Shown piece after piece: positions 45,797 through 56,524 of a stretch of DNA of 64,000 bases (its first letter is position 1; every line of letters begins with the position of its first letter). A program made the position numbers and the translations under genes. The notes below the pieces were generated by a model. That model had not been told where the DNA came from. It saw only the letters and a list, made by a program, of their open reading frames with translations, and searched no databases. Origin of the DNA: Gordius sp. MW1 (taxonomy: Eukaryota; Nematomorpha; Gordioida; Gordea; Gordiidae); contig OZ038532.1 in the NCBI GenBank assembly GCA_964036665.1, positions 7,316,001 to 7,380,000 of the forward strand. The letters run 5' to 3'.

Positions 45797-48624
45797 ATTG
45801 CTATGCAATTTATGGGCTCGTGTTTGGTTGTCCGTCGTCCGTCGTCCACCAAGTTATTGGCGCCAGTTTTGTGACCTGGATATCCCGGGTTCAAGCCAGG
45901 GAGAGGACGAATTTTTTTTTTAATTTTTTTAAATTAAATTAATATTTTGTTCTTGTTAATACCATTGATAATATGAATTTTTAACCATCCGCTGGCTACT
46001 GACCAATGAAAAAAATGACCATTGGCCAAATAAAGCGAAATTTTTAATTGCTATATGCAATTTATGGTATTTTTTCGTCTTTGAATAGGTTAACATTGAT
46101 AATTACCCTATGCCCTTTCCTACAAGGGCCTACGCCTCTACTGATATGGGTCCTTGTGCCCCTTACCAAAGCCTATGCCTTTACTGATATGGGTCCCTGT
46201 GCCCCTTACCAAACCCTATGCCTTTATTAATGTGGGTTCGAATCCCGGAGAGGGCAAAATTTTATTTATTTTTTAAATTAAATTAATATATAGTTCTTGT
46301 TAATACCATTGATAATGTGACCTTTTGGCCGTCCGCTGGTTACTGACCAATGAAAAAAATGACCATTGGCCAAAGTATAAATCGAAATTTTTTTTCGTTT
46401 TTGAATTGGTTAACTTTGATAATTACCATATGCCCTCCCCTACAAGGGTCTATGTTTCATTATCTATATAGTGTCACGCTCTTCGGTGTCTTGCACCGAA
46501 TGTCTTGTCACGCATCGAATGTCTTCTCACGCTGTTTACTTTTAATTTTAATTAATTTAACTAGTTTGTGGGTTCGAATCCCGGAGTTTTTTTTGACTCT
46601 TATGATTGTTCTTGTTACTACCATTGATAATAAGACTTTTTGGCCGTCCGCTGGCTGCTGACCAATGGAAAAAAATGACCATTGGCCAAAATGTGTATTG
46701 AAATTATTTTTTTCGTTTTTTTTGACTATTATGATTATTCCTGTTCCTACCATTGCTATTATGACTTTTTGGCCGTCCGCTAGCTGCTGACCAATGGAAT
46801 AAAATGACCATTGGCCAAAATGTGATTCGAAATTTTTTTAAAGTTTTTTTTGACTATTATGAATTTATATCCACTTTTACCGTGTCCTGGCTGCTGACCA
46901 ATGGAAAAAAATGACCACTGGCCAAAATGTGATTCGAAAATTTTTTTTTAGTTTTTTTTTGACTATTATGAATCTATATCCACTTTTACCATGTCCTGGC
47001 TGCTGACCAATGGAAAAAAATGACCATTGGCCAAAATGTGATTCGAAAATTTTTTTTCGTTTTTTTTGACTCTTATGAATTTATATCCACTTTTTGTGTC
47101 CTGGCTGCTGACCAATGGAAAAAAATGACCATTGGCCAAATGGTGAATCAAACTTTTTTCTCCGTTTTTTGACTCTTATGATTGTTCCTGTTAATACCAT
47201 TGATAATATGACTTTTTGGCCGTCCGCTGGCTGCTGACAAATGGAAAAAAATGACCATTGGCCAAAGTGAGCATCAAAAAATTTTTCCCCGTTTTTTTGG
47301 CTATCATTGACTTAAAGAGTACCTGTTGGTACTGACCAATGAAAAAAAATGAACATTGGCCAAATTTTATATATAACCTAAAAATTTATTATAGATGGTC
47401 TAACAGAACAGACAGCCAACTATGTAATATATATTTTTAACTTTATAAATGCATATATATTTTTTTATTGGGTTAATATATTTCATTTAATTAGATTGTG
47501 ATTTCATAGAAAACCTAAAAAGTAATAGTTAAAAAAATATAGGTATTAGATTCTAATTTACGATACAATATATTGATAGAAACTAACACAAAATTCGACA
47601 CCTCCTTCAAAGGTATAATCATAGCCCGTTCTTTCTAATTAAATTCAATCTACTATTAAACTATTAAAACACGAATTGTACTTTATTAGATGGGCGCGTA
47701 ATTAGTAAAATTTTCTACGTGTTATAGATATACACCGCACGTGTGGCCGGGAAATGTCCGATATTTTTAAAACGAAAAGGTATTTTAGGAATCTGAAAAG
47801 GCTATTTTACCCCTGGCCGCCCTGGGCACCTACGGGTAAAGTTTCGAGCGAATCGGGCGGGTAGTTTCAGAATTTAGCCCTTTTTTAAAACTAAAAGGAA
47901 TTTTTATTTTAATTTTTTTTCTTTATAATTAAATTAATATTATGTTCTTGTTAATACCATTGATAATTTGACTTTTTGACCGTCCGCTGGCTACTGACCG
48001 ATGAAATATATTGATTTTCTAAACATAAAACAGAACTTTATTATTTCATTATCTATATAAATAACATAATAACTTATACTATTTTAATACCAGCATGGTG
48101 TGACGGGTTATATCGCACGGCTTGTAAACAGGGTGACCTGGATATCCCGGGTTCAAGCTCGGGAGAGGGCAAAATTTTTATTTTTTTTCAAATTAAATTA
48201 ATATTTTGTTCTTGTTAATATCATTGATAATAAGACTTTTTGATCGTCCGCAGGCTTGACCAATGGAAAAAATGACCATTGGCCAAATAAATCGATTTTT
48301 TTTCGTTTTTGAATTGGTTAACATTGATAATTACCCTATGCCCTCCCCTACAAGGGTCTTTAACTAATTATTTTGCATTTAATACCCCCCTATAGACATT
48401 CTCGCCTTCCTACCTTTCTCGCCCATAAATTGCATAGCAAATATGCTACGTTTATACGGAGTATAGATGAGTCGCCCCCCCCCCTTCCCTTCCCCTACTC
48501 CCCCTCCCCTACTCCCCTTCCCACGAGGGCCAAAGGCCCGAGTTTTTTTTTTGCATCTTGTTCATCGATGTACTAACTTCATACTCCCCTTCCCACGAGG
48601 GCCAAAGGCCCGAGTTTCTTTTTT
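45797..48624 (+). mobile_element. Helentron-like element C within the LINE
   Basis: It begins AATTGCTATGCAATTTATGG directly after a T run in the LINE and ends with the hairpin GGGCC-AAA-GGCCC and a T run, present twice (about 48525-48552 and 48597-48624) because of a local 72-base duplication. The inverse 5' motif lies at 48423-48445. Joining the LINE across it (… N-K-M-Q then K-A-N-G-P-D) restores a normal reverse-transcriptase reading, which confirms the insertion. Inside are tRNA-like modules and about seven CCAATGG-hairpin units. Confidence 0.7.
48093..48170 (+). other. tRNA-derived module inside Helentron-like element C
   Basis: A stretch resembling the 3' three quarters of a tRNA(Thr): CGGCTTGTAAACAGGGTG resembles a TGT anticodon arm, and CCCGGGTTCAAGCTCGGG is a T arm with a B box. 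The 5' acceptor half does not pair and extra bases interrupt the variable region, so it is a tRNA-derived repeat (SINE-like), not a working tRNA gene. Confidence 0.5.
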
Positions 48625-48654
48625 GCATCTTGTTCATCGATGTACTAACTTCAT
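48511..48654. repeat. 72-base tandem duplication across the end of element C
   Basis: Two adjacent units each contain the hairpin end of the Helentron-like element plus 30 bases of flanking LINE (GCATCTTGTTCATCGATGTA, starting 48553 and 48625). The duplication therefore happened after insertion, or as part of an imprecise insertion event. Confidence 0.8.
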
Positions 48655-49092
48655 CCTCCTGAAAGAGTTCGACCATACTTATATTTGGCTCAATTTTGGG
48701 AAGGGAATTCTTGTCATTTGCAATATTAATAAGTTTCTTAAAATATCCTTACCTTTCCATCACTTCTTTCGGCTTGAATAAGGTTTGACTCTTCTCGTTT
48801 TTGACTATTTTAAGAACTCCGACATCGCGACTTTTCTTCTCCATTATCTTGGCCAATTTTTACATAAGCCTATCGCCCCCTTTATGATCGAGTTTGTTTG
48901 CCATCTCGGTGTAGGCGGCATTCTTCGCTTTTGCAACGGCCTTTTTTGCGGCCCTCTTTGCGTCCCTATGCTTTTGATAATCCTCCAACTTTTTTGATTA
49001 TGCCATCGTCTATATAGATTTTTCTTTCTTTCGATGAAATCCCTAACCGATTGATCTCACCACCATAGTTCCCTTGCCTCCTTTGGTCTGTC

Positions 49093-49422
49093 CTAGAACA
49101 TGAATCGCTGTTCCTTAATGCCCTTAGATAGCGTCTCCCAATCGCCGTCTACGTCGCTTTGCAACTTCCTTGCACTTAAGAGTGAGGAGGTTTTTTGATG
49201 GTATTCTTCGTTCGTCGACGTATCCTTTAGCCCTTCGTATCGAATTCGAGATTCATATATCTTTCTTCTTTCGGGAAATACTCTTCTGTCAAGATCCATA
49301 ACAAGGGAACGATGTTGCCTGGCAATTTCTTCTCCCGGTATTACTTTGCAATCCTTGATACTCCATATCCTTTCGCCGTATAAGCAAATAGTCAATTTGA
49401 CTAAAATGCTTCCGACTTCCAT
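49093..49422 (-). pseudogene. LINE linker between endonuclease and reverse transcriptase
   Basis: An open frame with I-K-D-C-K-V-I-P-G-E-E-I-A-R-Q-H-R-S-L-V-M-D, the conserved sentence that ends the endonuclease domain in RTE-like LINEs (a D-C-K-V-I-P-G-E segment followed by Q-H-R-x-L-V-M-D). It sits in the correct order between the endonuclease and the RT pieces. Confidence 0.75.
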
Positions 49423-49617
49423 AGGTCACAATATGATCGTCGCGCTTTTGAAAATAGTGTTAACGATCGTGTCATATGCTTGGGATACTTGAAGAAGTTT
49501 TTCACCTTCTTTGTTCTTCAGACCATGCCCATAGCCTCCATGATTGCGTTCATACCCGAGGCGATCTTTCCCTACGTGAGCGTTGAAATCTGCCCCAATG
49601 ATTAGCCTTTCTTCCTC

Positions 49618-49990
49618 CTATTCCTTGTATTTCCTTTTCCAACGAATCGAAGAATATGCCTTTCTCTGATTCCGACACCCAATTTGGGGAGCATACGCGC
49701 ACATAACTAGGAGGCCCCTTAACCTGCAATCTTCACCCACATTAGCCTGTCGGAACAACGCTTGACTTCGACCACCTTGTCCTTGAACGATTCGCGCGAT
49801 ACCGAGACCGACCCCGTTTCTACGATTTGGTGACCCACTGTAGAAAAGCTTGTCTCCTAATTCCCGAGCTTTCGTTCCGTTCCACCTCGTCTCTTGTAGG
49901 CAAGCGATGTGTACCTTTCTTCTTTTTAGCATTTGTGCGACCTCGACGTCCCACATTCCAACACGTTATTCGCATTCTTTCAACAACTAA
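49618..49990 (-). pseudogene. LINE APE-type endonuclease
   Basis: The frame 49618-49956 carries KVHIACLQETRWNGTKAREL, with the catalytic Q-E-T segment, then RNGVGLGI and VMCAYAPQIGC. These are the standard blocks of the apurinic-type endonuclease that nicks target DNA for LINE insertion. The N-terminal W-N-V-G start is shifted out of frame by a small deletion around 49955. Confidence 0.83.
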
Positions 49991-50185
49991 TTTCCTTAAC
50001 CGCTTTCTGCTTAACTACAATGTAGTATATCAACTACTCAGAAATCGCTGAAGCTTCTTATTAATATGCAAAAATCAACTAAAACATGATGATCAAAAAA
50101 CGTGTATATTCCCACTAGGAACAACGAACTTAAACGTATATATAAATACAAAGTATAAATCTATGATATTACATTTCTCCCTAAT

Positions 50186-51556
50186 TTAAAAGTTAAATTC
50201 ATCGTGGAATCGTACCGGTGGTTTTGATATTCTTGTTGAACGTCGCAATATAGGGGAACTTTCAACTCCTTCTATGTTTTGTTCCAAACCTGTTGTCGCA
50301 GTCTCTAAACTTGGCCTAAACTGTGATCGCAGCCTAAACTTCATTTGATCAGCATGTTTTCTTTTGATTCCACCGTCTGTCCGGACATTATACGAATAGT
50401 GGCCCTTCCGTTCTACAATAATACCTTTGTACCATCCCGGCTTAATTTCGTTGCGAATCCATACTGGATCTCCAACATCAAATTCCCTAAAACGTACATT
50501 TTGATCGTGATATGTTTTCTGCTTCCATATCTTCTCCCTTATTACGTTTCTTAAATCCGGCTTTATTAAATCTAGTGCGGTTTGTAATCTCCTTCCTAAA
50601 AATAATTCGGATGGGGTTTTTCCCGTCGTCGCTTGAGGAGAGTTTCTGTAACTTATCAAGACCTGTTGGAGACAAAGTTCTTTGTTCCAAGTCTGTTTTC
50701 TCGCCGCATAATATCTTGTTTTTAACGTCCTTATCATCCTTTCGGCCTGCCCATTGGTTTTAGGATGATATGGAGTCGATTTTATGTGAGTAATATTATT
50801 TGAAACACAGAATTTGAAAAATTCTTGTCCAGCAAATTGTGGTCCATTGTCTGACACAATCTGCGTCGGAATTCCAAATCTCAAGAACCAATTCCGTAGA
50901 TGATTGATTACGGCCGATGTTGTTGTCGAAGTTACCGTTGCTACCTCAACCCATTTTGAGAATGAGTCTATTAATACTAACCACCATTTTCCTTCTATTG
51001 GACCAGCTATATCAATGTGCACACGGTCCCACACACGATAAGGTAAATTCCATGGATAGAGCGGTACCTGCTTTTCTGGAGGTCGCACTTCTTGACATCC
51101 TTCGCATGATTTTACATGTCTGTCAATGTCTTCATCCATTCTCGGCCAATAAACATAATAGCGACAAACATTTCGCATCCCAGTAATTCCAGGATGTCCT
51201 TGATGTAAAATCCGAAGAACCAAATTCTGTAAAGATTTCGGAATGATCAACCTATTTCCTAGAAATAGTAGTCCAATTTCGTATGAAATCTCTTCACGTT
51301 TATTGAAATATCCTTTTATATCTAACTGAAATTTGGACATGTCAATGCGCCAATTGCGCTCAATAGCACGAATTAATTCTAGACAACTACGATCTGTCTT
51401 TATTGCATTTTTAATCATTTCTCTATTCAGTGTTAAGTCCTCGATCATTAATAACCCAATATTGTTTATATTTGCATCGTCACCATCTTCGTGAGTAGTC
51501 AATAGACAGAGCATCTGCACATTTGTTGTTTTTACCCATACGATATTTAATTTCAT
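50186..51556 (-). CDS. Gypsy 3 integrase
   Basis: A 456-codon frame. It overlaps the end of the RT/RNase H frame by a one-base shift near 51510, so the first residues are out-of-frame. It has the zinc module (H-x-G-H-P-G-I-T then C-E-G-C-Q), and the full D,D,E core: VHIDIAGPIEG, SDNGPQF and HPKTNGQAERMIRTLK. The C-terminal part has FDVGDPVWIRNEIKPGWYKG. All catalytic residues are present, unlike Gypsy 1 and 2. Integrase inserts the cDNA into the host genome. Confidence 0.9.
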   Translation of the reverse strand: MKLNIVWVKTTNVQMLCLLTTHEDGDDANINNIGLLMIEDLTLNREMIKNAIKTDRSCLELIRAIERNWRIDMSKFQLDIKGYFNKREEISYEIGLLFLGNRLIIPKSLQNLVLRILHQGHPGITGMRNVCRYYVYWPRMDEDIDRHVKSCEGCQEVRPPEKQVPLYPWNLPYRVWDRVHIDIAGPIEGKWWLVLIDSFSKWVEVATVTSTTTSAVINHLRNWFLRFGIPTQIVSDNGPQFAGQEFFKFCVSNNITHIKSTPYHPKTNGQAERMIRTLKTRYYAARKQTWNKELCLQQVLISYRNSPQATTGKTPSELFLGRRLQTALDLIKPDLRNVIREKIWKQKTYHDQNVRFREFDVGDPVWIRNEIKPGWYKGIIVERKGHYSYNVRTDGGIKRKHADQMKFRLRSQFRPSLETATTGLEQNIEGVESSPILRRSTRISKPPVRFHDEFNF

Positions 51557-52895
51557 ATTGATATGAATTTAATAGTAAAGCCCACCGTACCAGCCTGTTA
51601 TTAACGATTTTGGGTAGATCCCTTTTACAACCGAAAATTCTTTCTAACGGTTTGTGGTCCGTTGTTAACGTAAATTTTCGTCCTCTGAGATACTGATTAA
51701 ATTTCTCAACTCCAAAAATTATGGCTCTAGCTTCACGGTCAATCGTCGAATAATGTTTTTCTGATTGGCTCAACGTTCTAGAAGCATAAGCTATGGGTCT
51801 TTCAGATTTGTCGGGAAAAACATGAGATATCACGGCGCCTACACCTGTCTCGGACGCATCAACTGCAAGATTAACTGGTAACGTTGTACTATACGGTACT
51901 AAGGTGTCAGTAGATGAAAGCATCAACTTAACTTCATCAAAAAATTTTTGTTCCTGAATTGTCCATCTCCACATTATGGTAGAACCAGTTAAGGCATGTA
52001 GTGGAGCACATTTTTCGTGTAATCGAGGAATAAACCGTTCCTGATAATTTACAAGACCTAAAAATGAACGTAGCTCCTTTTTATTTTCTGGTATCTTGAA
52101 ATTCTTAATTGACTCAATGCGTTCTTCTGTAGGGTGGATACCTGTCGAATCAATTTTATGTCCTAGATAGATAACTGAGTTTTGGAAAAATTTTACTTTT
52201 TCCTTTTTTGCTTTCAACCCAGCATTTTGTATTCTTGTTAGGACCTCGTTTAGATTTTTCAAATGGTCATCTTGATTTAACCCCGTGACTATAATATCAT
52301 CTAACAGTACCCCAGTGTGCGGAATTCCATTTAATAAGTTTTCCATATATCGTTGAAAAAGATTTGGTGCCGTCGCTAAACCAAATGGCAAACGTTTGTA
52401 CCTAAAATGACCAACATGCGTAGCAATTGTTAACAATTGTCTACTCTCTTCATCTACCATCATTTGTAAATACGCGTCGCGTAGATCTATCACTGTATAT
52501 TTCTCACCACCAGCTATTTTTGTAATTAGATCATCAAATGTTGGCAGCATATGATCATTGGTACTAAGGTAGGGGTTCAAAGTAACTCTGAAATCCCCAC
52601 AGATTCGAATAGAACCATTCCCTTTAACAACATTTACCGTTGGTGTGATCCATTTAACTTCACTTAAAGATGGGTCCACTCGTTCAATAATGTTTTCGTC
52701 CTCCAACCTTTTTAATTCCAATTCTACTTTTTTCCTTAACGGAAACGGTACCCTTCGGGGTTGAAATGATATTGGCTGGCTTTCATCTTTTAAAAATATT
52801 TTGACTTTATAATTCTTAATAACTCCGGGGCCATCGCTAAATATAGTTGGATAACGAGTAAGTAATAGGGAATCTAATTCCTGTTGTATTTTGTT
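51480..52895 (-). CDS. Gypsy 3 reverse transcriptase and RNase H
   Basis: The frame is open from close to the gag end down to 51480; the first clear block is QPRRVPFPLRKKVELELKRL just before 52721. RT motifs: IRICGDFRVTLN, VIDLRDAYLQM, KRLPFGLATAPNLFQRYM and the catalytic V-L-L-D-D-I-I box (L for the usual Y). RNase H: LAVDASETGVGAVI, REARAIIFGVEKF and TTDHKPLERIF. It ends in N-N-K-C-A-D-A-L-S with a shift into the integrase frame. Confidence 0.9.
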   Translation of the reverse strand, partial: NKIQQELDSLLLTRYPTIFSDGPGVIKNYKVKIFLKDESQPISFQPRRVPFPLRKKVELELKRLEDENIIERVDPSLSEVKWITPTVNVVKGNGSIRICGDFRVTLNPYLSTNDHMLPTFDDLITKIAGGEKYTVIDLRDAYLQMMVDEESRQLLTIATHVGHFRYKRLPFGLATAPNLFQRYMENLLNGIPHTGVLLDDIIVTGLNQDDHLKNLNEVLTRIQNAGLKAKKEKVKFFQNSVIYLGHKIDSTGIHPTEERIESIKNFKIPENKKELRSFLGLVNYQERFIPRLHEKCAPLHALTGSTIMWRWTIQEQKFFDEVKLMLSSTDTLVPYSTTLPVNLAVDASETGVGAVISHVFPDKSERPIAYASRTLSQSEKHYSTIDREARAIIFGVEKFNQYLRGRKFTLTTDHKPLERIFGCKRDLPKIVNNRLVRWALLLNSYQYEIKYRMGKNNKCADALSIDYSRRW

Positions 52896-54028
52896 TATTG
52901 AAACCTCACCCGGCAGGTCAAGGTCAAACGCTTTATCCAGTCAAGGCCAAAAATTGCCCCTTCGTTTGCTGTTGTAACCACTACAGGTAATGTCAAAACT
53001 TTTAGACCAAGTTGAACTGTAACTTTAGTTTTTCCTAAGATTGGTATTGGATGGTATCCAAAAGATCTTAATTTTGGGCATTCTTCAAGAGTTGGATTCT
53101 GAATCAAATTATAAATTTCTTGGTTTATAATTAAGACTGCTGCTCCTGTGTCGAAAAGCATCTTGCATAGTTTTTGGTTGATACAAACCTTGATATAGGG
53201 TTTCTTCATCCCCAAACTTGTATAATTTTTTACGTGTAAAGTATTTATCATATTGACAGATCCTGTATGACAAAATCTTGCAAAGTGTCCCCTTCTGTGG
53301 CATTTGTAGCACTCTTTATTAAATGCTGGGCACTTGTTAACTTCATGCACCTTTCCACATCTCTCACATCTTTTAGTAGATGTTGATCCTTGGTGGAGAA
53401 ATTTCTTTGTGGTGACATGTCTAAATATTGGCTTAGACTTTTGATATATTACATCTATTTCATGAGTTACTACTTCATTTCTTGCTAATTCCATTGCTTC
53501 AGCAATTTTATACAAATCTTCAAACGTAATTGCATTTCCTTCGGGATCAACTGCATCTGGCCATCTTGTTCTAACTTCAATTTCAAAAGTTTTATTCTGT
53601 ATTCCATGCAAAAATTGATCCCTCAACCTTTCATTAAGTTGTATAGAAAAGTCACATTCTTCTGCAATTTGTTTCAATTTTGTTGCATAATCTTTTATTG
53701 ACTCTCCATCATTTTTTAGGCAACGAATAAACATTAATCTATTTTGAAAAATGGTATTTTTTACAGTAAATACCTTTCTGATGATTTGAATCAATTCATT
53801 GTATTTTAGTTTAGTAATATCCTTTGGGTATACAAAAGTTCTTATCTTCTCGATGTGAGATAGCCCCATATACGCCAATATCAGCGTGGTGGCTTTCTTA
53901 TCCAAATTTTCAATATTCCTGGCCCTAAAAATATTTTCAATGGTAAATATATAAGAATCAATCTTATCTGTGCCATTGTAGCAAGGAATTATGTCCATGG
54001 CCAAAGAATAGATGTAGTACCGCGCCAA
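52895..54028 (-). CDS. Gypsy 3 Gag and protease
   Basis: 377 codons. Gag core with LAYMGLSHIEKI and a helical bundle; a zinc-binding pair C-x-x-C-x-x-x-H followed by the knuckle C-Y-K-C-H-R-R-G-H-F-A-R-F-C; then the aspartic protease, L-F-D-T-G-A-A-V-L-I-I, ending in I-F-G-L-D-W. Pol starts in another frame right after, so Gag-Pol would need a frameshift or the break is a mutation. The start ATG lies about 13 bases after the 5' LTR, a very short leader. Confidence 0.88.
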   Translation of the reverse strand: MARYYIYSLAMDIIPCYNGTDKIDSYIFTIENIFRARNIENLDKKATTLILAYMGLSHIEKIRTFVYPKDITKLKYNELIQIIRKVFTVKNTIFQNRLMFIRCLKNDGESIKDYATKLKQIAEECDFSIQLNERLRDQFLHGIQNKTFEIEVRTRWPDAVDPEGNAITFEDLYKIAEAMELARNEVVTHEIDVIYQKSKPIFRHVTTKKFLHQGSTSTKRCERCGKVHEVNKCPAFNKECYKCHRRGHFARFCHTGSVNMINTLHVKNYTSLGMKKPYIKVCINQKLCKMLFDTGAAVLIINQEIYNLIQNPTLEECPKLRSFGYHPIPILGKTKVTVQLGLKVLTLPVVVTTANEGAIFGLDWIKRLTLTCRVRFQ

Positions 54029-55740
54029 TAAAATGTAGTATTCTTAACTACAATGTAGTATATCAACTACTCAGAAATCGCTGAAGCTTTTTATTAATAT
54101 GCAAAAATCAACTAAAACATGTGATGATCAAAAACCGTGTATATTCCCACTAGGAACAACGAACTTAAACGTATATATAAATACAAAGTATAAATCTATG
54201 ATATTACACTTTCGTTGTGAGTTGGGCATTAACCCTAGTGTATTTTTCACATTGCACGGGGTATGCAGTGCGCGTCGTTTGTGGAGGACCCCTAGCCTTT
54301 TCTTGTAAAAACTTGTTTGAAACTATCATAATTTTGGAGTTGGTTTTTATAGCTGGCTTCCGACCTAACGCCAACCCTTCACTTTTTGCACACGGACTTG
54401 GGACCGTCGTAGGTAGAGTTGAGTAAGAGATGTTGTGCTATTAAATATTTTTGGGAAGATTTGCGGTCACAGTGATGACAATTGTCATACACAACATTCT
54501 ATTGAATTAAATACTTTTTTTGAAAATTGACTTATTATATGAGTAAGAGATGTTGTACTATTATAAAAAATATTTTTGGGAAGATTTGCGGTCACAGTGG
54601 TGACAATTGTCACAATCAACATTTTCTATTGAACTAAATATTTTATTTTGAAAATTGTCTTATTAAATGAGTAAGAGATGTTGTACTATTAGAAAAACTA
54701 TTTTTGGGAAGATTTGCGGTCACAGTGGTGACGATTGTCATAATAAACATTTTCTATCAAATTAAATATATTTTTTAAAAAATTGACTTATTATATGACT
54801 AAAAGATGTTCCTCTATTATAAAAAATATTTTTGGGAAGATTTGCGGTCACAGTGGTGACAATTGCCATAATCAACATTTTCTATCAAATTAAATTTTTT
54901 TTTTGAAAATTGACTCGTTATATGACTAAAAGATGTTGTACTATTAAAAATAAATTTTTGTGAAGATTTGCGGTCACAGTGGTGACAATTGTCATAATCA
55001 ACATTTTCTATTGAATTAAATATTTTTTTTTGAAAATTGACTCATTATATGAGTAAGAGATGTTGTACTATTATAAAAAATATTTTTGGGAAGATTTGCG
55101 GTCACAGTGGTGACAATTGTCACAATCAACATTTTCTATTGAACTAAATATTTTATTTTGAAAATTGTCTTATTAAATGAGTAAGAGATGTTGTACTATT
55201 AGAAAAACTATTTTTGGGAAGATTTGCGGTCACAGTGGTGACAATTGTCATAATAAACATTTTCTATCAAATTAAATATATTTTTTAAAAAATTGACGTA
55301 TTATATGACTAAAAGATGTTCTTCTATTATAAAAAATATTTTTGGGAAGATTTGCGGTCACAGTGGTGACAATTGTCATAATCAACATTTTCTATCAAAT
55401 TAAATATTTTTTTTGAAAATTGACTCGTTATATAACTAAAAGATGTTGTAGTATTAAAAATAAATTTTTGTGAACATTTGGGGTCACAGTGGTGACAATT
55501 TTCATAATCAACATTTTCTATTAAATTAAATATTTTTTTTTGAAAATTGACTCATTATATGAGTAAGAGATGTTGTACTATTAGAAAAAATATTTTTTGG
55601 GTAGATTTGCGGTCATAGTGGTGACAATTGTCATAATCAATACTTTCTTTTCAATTAAATATTTTTTTTGAAATTGACTAATTATATGACTAAAAGATGT
55701 TGTACTATTAAAAAAAATATTTTTGGGAAGCATTGAATTA

Positions 55741-56524
55741 GAAGTGGGCAATAATGTATTAGGGAGGGGCAAAATGATCAGTTTTTGAAATTTTAGCCAT
55801 AATTTTAATAAATTTTAACAAATTTTTGGATTTCGAGGGGGGCAGCCGCCGTCCCCCTGGCTAAGTCTATGGTAAGTTGGCAAACAAAGAAACACAGTCT
55901 TATTAGTCATGGTTATTTTTTACTCGTTTATATTGTAATTATATAAGCAATATACTCTTTTTTAAAAATTTTGTTGATTTTAATACAAAAAATTGGAGAG
56001 GGCACATTTTCAGGGTTGACTTGATCAATTAATTCATTATATCAGATCTCTCTGAATCAAATGAGTGGTTTTTTTTAATAATTTTTAGATTTATATCTTT
56101 GGAATATCAAAAGAAGTCGCGTAGCCAAGGGAGGAAGAGAATTGGGAAGTTATTTTAAAAAGATAATCGCTAAATGAAATATCAAATGACTATTTATTAT
56201 ACCGTTCCAGACTGTATACACCGAATCAATACCTTTATCATTGATCCTATTTGTCTAAAATTTTCTGCAAAAACCCATCATGGTCTGATAACTAAATTGC
56301 CTGCTAGGGACGTCCAAATCATTCTAAGAGTACTCCGGCCATGCCTCACTCACTAGTCCCAAGCTCCCAACTGGCGGGCCCATATGATTTTAAATTTCAA
56401 GCAATAATTTTGTCATATTTTCGAATTGATTTTTGAAATTTTTAAATTAATAAGTGAAAAAATAATTAACTATATAAAAAATCTCATTAAGCCCGCATTG
56501 CTCCAATCATGTTATGGTGCCCGC
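55741..56524. other. Non-coding stretch with a CGTAGCC-type repeat fragment
   Basis: 55740-55876 is a relative, in reverse, of the MITE at 57685 (shared words CAAATTTTTGGATTT and GGGAGGGGCAAAATGATCA). The remainder is AT-rich without recognised content. Confidence 0.45.

Larger units (their letters stand above)
50008..54208 (-). mobile_element. Gypsy element 3, nearly full length
   Basis: Minus-strand element with LTRs at 54041-54208 (5', 168 bases) and 50008-50173 (3', 166 bases), nearly identical apart from a 2-base indel. A 5-bp target duplication CTTTC flanks it (50003-50007, 54209-54213). Polypurine AGGGAGAAA precedes the 3' LTR; TTGGCGCGGTAC follows the 5' LTR. Gag-protease, RT, RNase H and integrase are all present, with two frame changes. 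It sits within the 5' part of the LINE, so it is younger than the LINE. Its Gag and integrase resemble Gypsy 2. Confidence 0.93.
44421..54420 (-). mobile_element. LINE (non-LTR retrotransposon), split by two later insertions
   Basis: The LINE lies between two copies of GAGTAAGAGATGTTGT (44405-44420 and 54421-54436), a 16-base target duplication inside the satellite. Its own pieces, 5' to 3' on the minus strand, are 54420-54214, 50007-48625 and 45796-44421: about 3 kb, the size of RTE-like elements. It encodes an APE-type endonuclease (around 49618-49990) and a reverse transcriptase (44820-45796), and ends with a short GAAGAAGAAG-like tail. The interruptions are Gypsy 3 and Helentron-like element C. 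Frameshifts make it inactive. Confidence 0.85.
44060..55740. repeat. 125-130-bp satellite array, split by a LINE
   Basis: Three units at 44060-44420 and about ten at 54421-55740. Each carries GATTTGCGGTCACAGTGGTG, ACAATTGTCATAATCAACAT and GAGTAAGAGATGTTGT. Anchor positions (GCGGTCAC) are 44079, 44208, 44329, then 54464, 54589, 54714, 54845, 54970, 55099, 55224, 55349, 55481 and 55612. Units from 54589 to 55481 show a four-unit higher-order period of about 510 bases. GTCAC-AGTG-GTGAC in each unit is an inverted repeat. Confidence 0.9.

Noticed and set aside
45638-45874. Plus-strand open frames across the LINE RT
   Set aside because: Shadows of the minus-strand reverse transcriptase and of the Helentron-like 5' end.
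48093-48170. A functional tRNA(Thr) gene
   Set aside because: No acceptor stem pairing and extra bases in the variable region; it is part of a repeat.
44060-55740. A CRISPR-like array
   Set aside because: Units are fully repetitive without unique spacers, about 128 bases long, in a eukaryotic genome; it is a satellite.
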